From assembly GCA_001818435.1 (NCBI GenBank), contig MHKO01000009.1:1-8345 (forward strand): DNA of 8,345 nt, read 5' to 3'. Numbering within the stretch: the first letter of the stretch is position 1; the number at the start of each line of letters is the position of its first letter. Under the pieces are notes generated by a model. It did not search any database and was not told the DNA's origin. It was given only the letters and a program-made list of their open reading frames with translations. This document shows positions 5,601 through 8,345 of the stretch, one piece after another. Source of the DNA: Candidatus Komeilibacteria bacterium RIFCSPLOWO2_02_FULL_48_11 (GTDB lineage: Bacteria; Patescibacteriota; Patescibacteriia; UBA2169). The position numbers and the translations under genes are program-made.

Positions 5601-6214
5601 CACAAACCCAACTGCTCCATAACCCGAGACCGCAACCGGCTCAAAGCGTGTTGATTAAGATTGCGCTCCGGCACCTGGTTCATGCTTTTCAACAAAGCCT
5701 TCAGTTTTTCTTTTAATCCGCTCTTTTTATAAATATCAAGCAGTTGGTTGTAAAAAGCAAAATCAATCTCGCCATCAGCCAACAAGCTCACAATGTCAAT
5801 CGCGTCCTTGGCTCCCTTGGGCGTGCCCGACCGCGCCTCGTGCGCAACCTGCTTCAACATCAATAAAACTTCCGGCCTGGGCACGCGGAAGCCGGCGCGC
5901 GGCACCGCGTATTTTTCAATCTCTTCCGCGGGCAAGCCCGGGTTTGAATAATTGTTCACATAGATGTCAATATCCACCTCGCCCTCTTTGGCTTCGTATT
6001 TTTTCAGGCGGTCATTTTTTGTCAGCTCGTACTGGCCCTTGAATTTTTCAAGCTCAAGATAATCAAGAACAATGTCTATGTCTTTTGACTTTAGCGATTT
6101 TGTCCATACGAAAACGGCCCAGCCGCCGATAAGAATAAAATTATGAGTCCTCTGAAGCTGCTTAAGAATCTCAAAGCTCTTTTTAGTAACAAGGTTGTGA
6201 TAATACTCGCTCAT
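5600..6214 (-). CDS. AbiEii-like nucleotidyltransferase toxin (type IV TA)
   Basis: A 204-residue protein of the polymerase-beta-type nucleotidyltransferase fold. The signature is FILIGGWAVFVW (26-37) followed by KSKDIDIVLDY (42-52), giving the GG and the D45/D47 metal pair; the third acid is probably in EVDIDIYV (79-86). A downstream GAKDAIDIVSLL segment (134-145) is typical of AbiEii/AbiGii-like members. AbiEii toxins transfer nucleotides (reported for GTP-using members and tRNA-targeting relatives) and cause growth arrest linked to phage abortive infection; the substrate here is unknown. Its ATG overlaps the upstream wHTH gene stop by ATGA, the standard abiE arrangement. At ~200 aa it is shorter than classical AbiEii (~300 aa), so a minimal MNT-like or housekeeping nucleotidyltransferase remains possible. 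The TGA stop falls exactly at the junction with the swivel-gene remnant. Confidence 0.82.
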   Translation of the reverse strand: MSEYYHNLVTKKSFEILKQLQRTHNFILIGGWAVFVWTKSLKSKDIDIVLDYLELEKFKGQYELTKNDRLKKYEAKEGEVDIDIYVNNYSNPGLPAEEIEKYAVPRAGFRVPRPEVLLMLKQVAHEARSGTPKGAKDAIDIVSLLADGEIDFAFYNQLLDIYKKSGLKEKLKALLKSMNQVPERNLNQHALSRLRSRVMEQLGL

Positions 6215-6801
6215 GCGTTTAATCGTTTTTTTACGTCATCCAAAAAATCTTTGGCATACCATTGCGGCAGATTCCACAAGTCAACAAAAGTCTGCACCAA
6301 AGGCGGGAAATATCCATAACGCTCAAGATGCGGGTCGGATTTCAAACCAATGACATTCGGCTCGCCCCGAGAGGATGGAAACCGTTTTTTCATGGCTGAC
6401 AAATCTTCTTCTTTAAGATAAACATACGCCGTGTCATAGTCAGCCGGCGCCGCGTGATATTCGCGCGCATAGGCGCTGTAGGCGGCAAACATGACTGTGG
6501 GCGGCATCAGCCCCTCAAGCTCCTGAACCGATTGAGACTCAACGCGCGCTTTGAAGATAATGTCTTTTGCCAGCTGGCGGTGCGTTGCCCACAGAAGCAG
6601 AAACTTCTCCTTGTCAGCAACCCTGAAATTCCTGCCAGTTACAATTATGGCGGCTGTCTGGCGCGGCAAAATAAGCGCGTTATGAACAGTAGAAATAGAA
6701 ACGCCAAGCTTTTCTGAAAGCTCTTTTTGGGTGAATTTCAGATTGTTCTTGGAAAATGCCTGGTGCAGGATTTCCCGCCAAATTATCTCTTTTTTGAGCA
6801 T
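6211..6801 (-). CDS. AbiEi-like winged-helix antitoxin/regulator (type IV TA)
   Basis: A 196-residue protein with an N-terminal helix-turn-helix (FTQKELSEKLGVSISTVHNAL, 23-43) followed by a strand-rich wing (AIIVTGRNFRVAD). The rest is an alpha/beta domain with DYDTAYVYLKEEDLSAMKKRF (121-141) and a closing YFPPLVQTFVDLWNLPQW motif (164-181) like the segment seen near the C-terminus of AbiEi-family antitoxins. It overlaps the nucleotidyltransferase gene by ATGA and precedes it, as AbiEi precedes AbiEii. AbiEi proteins counter the toxin and repress their own promoter through inverted repeats; a matching repeat pair flanks the putative promoter here. The start at 6801 abuts one repeat arm and has no SD. 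The family call is by motif recognition and context. Confidence 0.78.
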   Translation of the reverse strand: MLKKEIIWREILHQAFSKNNLKFTQKELSEKLGVSISTVHNALILPRQTAAIIVTGRNFRVADKEKFLLLWATHRQLAKDIIFKARVESQSVQELEGLMPPTVMFAAYSAYAREYHAAPADYDTAYVYLKEEDLSAMKKRFPSSRGEPNVIGLKSDPHLERYGYFPPLVQTFVDLWNLPQWYAKDFLDDVKKRLNA

Positions 6802-6854
6802 AGTTTCGATTTTTAACGCCTTAATATAGCCTCATTTCTACAATAATCGAAACT
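6802..6854 (-). promoter_or_regulatory. Putative promoter and inverted-repeat operator of the AbiE-like pair
   Basis: A 10-bp perfect inverted repeat, AGTTTCGATT (6802-6811) and AATCGAAACT (6845-6854), has arm centres 43 bp apart, about four helical turns. On the - strand TATATT (6828-6823) makes a good -10; with a 17-bp spacer the -35 would be TTCGAT (6851-6846), inside the distal arm. The proximal arm touches the start codon. A repressor bound to both arms would cover the -35 and the start site, fitting the known negative autoregulation of AbiEi systems. Confidence 0.6.
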
Positions 6855-6864
6855 TAATCAAAAG

Positions 6865-8280
6865 TCAAATTTTCCTCACAATCCCCTTTTCCGCATCCAC
6901 CTCCACCCTATCCCCGTCTTTTAAAACCCTTGTGGCAACCTTGGTCCCAATCACGCACGGAATCCCAAGCTCACGCGCCACAATGGCCGCGTGCGAAGTA
7001 ATGCCGCCAATGTCCGTGACAATGGCTTTGGCTTTTTTCATGATAGCCACAAAACTGGGGTCCGTAATGCGGGTCACCAGAATCTCGCCGAACTGGAACT
7101 TGGCCGCGTCTTTAATGTCTAAAATCAAGCGAACTTTGCCCCGCACCTTGCCCGGAAAAGCCAATTCTCCTTCTAAACTATCAACCTTGGCCACTTTAGG
7201 CAACCGCTTAGCCACATAATCGAATTGCTTGCGCACAGCCGCGCCCACTAGCTTCTTCACGCCTTTCAATTTCTCAAACCAATATAATACGTAATCATAT
7301 TCGCGGTTCAAGACATCGGGATTGGGATTCTTAAACATTTTTGGAATATCACGGGGCATGACCATGCGCACTTGATTGATAGACAGCCCCAAGCGCTTGG
7401 CAATTTGCAGATTAATTTTATCAGCCAAAAAATAAGTCTGGGAATGGGCATCCACGCGCTCCAATTTTGATTCCATGAGGCTGTACAATAAAATAGCCAG
7501 CCGCCGCTCGGCCGGCGGCAACTTGGCTAAAATCCGTCGTTGCTTAAGGAGAAACTGCCGGCGTCGGCCTTGCTTGGCTTTGATATTTTTTACAATGCCC
7601 ACCTGACGCCGGGCGGTAGCGATTATTTCCAAAAAATACTCATAGCTCAAAGCCGGTCCGCCCCAGCCATAAGTCATCCAGGTATACTTTTGCCAATGAG
7701 CCCGGATTGCGGCCGGATTTGGTTTTTTGAGCAAGGCGATAAAAGCTTCATCCTGTTGCTCGGTCATGGATTGGTAAAGCGAAGTGGTCAAAGCCGTGAA
7801 CAAGGCCATGCTATCCTCCCGGGGAAACTGGCGCTTGAGAATCTCATGAATATGGCACGTTAAAAAATTATTGTGTAATTCCAGTAAATTTTGAATCTGG
7901 CCTTGTTTCCACAACTGATCATCCCATTTGAATAATTGTTGGTGGCGGGCCAATAATTCTTTATCGGATAATTTAGGAAAAACGTCCCAGTTCCATTTTT
8001 TGCCCAGAGTAAAAATGTGTTCAGCCGCTTGGTGAACTTTATTAAGAATATAAAACATTACTTGCGGAGAACGTACTACGCGCTGGAAAAATTCCTGGCC
8101 AGCCTGCTCGTACTCCGCCCGGATAACGTAAATACAACTGGTGCCCCGCTCCTGCGTGGTGGCCAATTTTGTCAGTCCCTTGGAATATTTGGCAAAATCA
8201 AACATCCAGGCCTCGGCCGGCACAATTATCTGATAAAAATAAACATTGGGCCATTCAAAGGCCAGCCATTCTTCTTTCAT
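6865..8280 (-). CDS. Swivel-domain (PEP-utilizing enzyme mobile domain) protein, 471 aa, paralogue D
   Basis: First swivel-domain protein of the - strand cluster. The C-terminal domain (~370-471) shows GKVRGKVRLI, EILVTRITDPSFVAIM and TDIGGITSHAAIVAREL with catalytic H430, then the VLKDGDRVEVDAEKG finish. The N-terminal region includes a strand segment (10-55), the RAEYEQAG motif shared with paralogue B's REYEEAG, long helices, and YGWGGP (204-209), the counterpart of FGYDGP in B. No ATP-grasp or PEP-binding barrel is visible. The region 240-318 is Arg/Lys-rich and helical (KRLGLSINQVRMVMPRDI), again like the segment before the His domain in rifampin-phosphotransferase-like enzymes. The ATG at 8280 lies 8 nt after the stop of an upstream helix-turn-helix gene, so the two are probably co-transcribed. 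It is separated from the other paralogues by the AbiE-like pair. Confidence 0.85.
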   Translation of the reverse strand: MKEEWLAFEWPNVYFYQIIVPAEAWMFDFAKYSKGLTKLATTQERGTSCIYVIRAEYEQAGQEFFQRVVRSPQVMFYILNKVHQAAEHIFTLGKKWNWDVFPKLSDKELLARHQQLFKWDDQLWKQGQIQNLLELHNNFLTCHIHEILKRQFPREDSMALFTALTTSLYQSMTEQQDEAFIALLKKPNPAAIRAHWQKYTWMTYGWGGPALSYEYFLEIIATARRQVGIVKNIKAKQGRRRQFLLKQRRILAKLPPAERRLAILLYSLMESKLERVDAHSQTYFLADKINLQIAKRLGLSINQVRMVMPRDIPKMFKNPNPDVLNREYDYVLYWFEKLKGVKKLVGAAVRKQFDYVAKRLPKVAKVDSLEGELAFPGKVRGKVRLILDIKDAAKFQFGEILVTRITDPSFVAIMKKAKAIVTDIGGITSHAAIVARELGIPCVIGTKVATRVLKDGDRVEVDAEKGIVRKI

Positions 8281-8288
8281 AATAAACC

Positions 8289-8345
8289 CTATCCAAACGA
8301 CACGTTTAAATCCTTGCCAAACGCCTCGGCGATGCGCGTCAGCAT
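8289..8345 (-). CDS. Probable XRE-type helix-turn-helix regulator (C-terminal end only)
   Basis: The last 18 sense codons before TAG at 8291-8289 read LTRIAEAFGKDLNVSFG preceded by Met, and the gene continues off the window. The pattern T-x-x-RIAEAFGKDLxVSF is characteristic of the final helix and tail of Cro/C1-type (XRE) DNA-binding domains. The Met at the window edge is probably internal. Its stop is 8 nt before the swivel-domain gene, so it is the likely regulator or first gene of that operon. The short length makes this call tentative. Confidence 0.6.
   Translation of the reverse strand: MLTRIAEAFGKDLNVSFG

Noticed and set aside
6082..6095. TTTTGACTTTAGC, resembling an arm of the 52-bp palindrome
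   Set aside because: There is no inverted partner nearby and it lies in the conserved catalytic segment of the nucleotidyltransferase, so the match is probably chance.
7501..7519. GC-rich imperfect hairpin in paralogue D
   Set aside because: It is only about six pairs and is explained by Pro/Ala/Arg codons (LPPAERR); no T-run and no relation to the palindrome families.

Overview
The window reads as an ordinary bacterial chromosome segment of moderate GC using the standard code (TGA acts as a stop and Trp is TGG). Tight 4-nt gene overlaps, weak or absent Shine-Dalgarno sites, many perfect DNA palindromes (some inside a coding region), very short acidic proteins and clustered toxin-antitoxin modules suggest a Candidate Phyla Radiation/Patescibacteria genome. 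That placement is inference; no rRNA or marker tree is available here.

Left part, + strand (1-2612). Positions 1-145 hold a 58-bp-period direct repeat made largely of 15-nt mini-hairpins. A near-consensus promoter follows (207-234), then a 50-residue, extremely acidic, unrecognised protein (294-446) with its own SD and intrinsic terminator. Next is tsaD (509-1603), the tRNA t6A enzyme, unusually long because four palindromic DNA elements sit in frame inside it. Downstream are a two-gene RelE/ParE-type toxin-antitoxin module (1634-2148) and a PPC/DUF296-domain protein (2153-2566), closed by a terminator and a 52-bp perfect palindrome that also supplies the stop codon of the convergent gene.

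Right part, - strand (2653-8345), reading from the right edge: the last codons of a probable XRE-type helix-turn-helix regulator, then a 471-residue protein with a C-terminal PEP-utilizing-enzyme phosphohistidine (swivel) domain. An AbiE-like type IV toxin-antitoxin pair with a candidate inverted-repeat operator follows, then a ~22-codon remnant of another swivel-domain gene, then two more full swivel-domain proteins (476 and 481 aa) overlapping by ATGA.

Interpretation. The notable locus is a tandem family of at least three, ancestrally probably four, proteins that combine a divergent mostly helical N-terminal region with an intact catalytic-His swivel domain. They lack a recognisable ATP-grasp kinase domain and a PEP-binding barrel. 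The AbiE-like module lies directly against the remnant, suggesting it replaced most of one family member. The second unusual theme is structured repeat DNA tolerated as in-frame codons in an essential-type gene.
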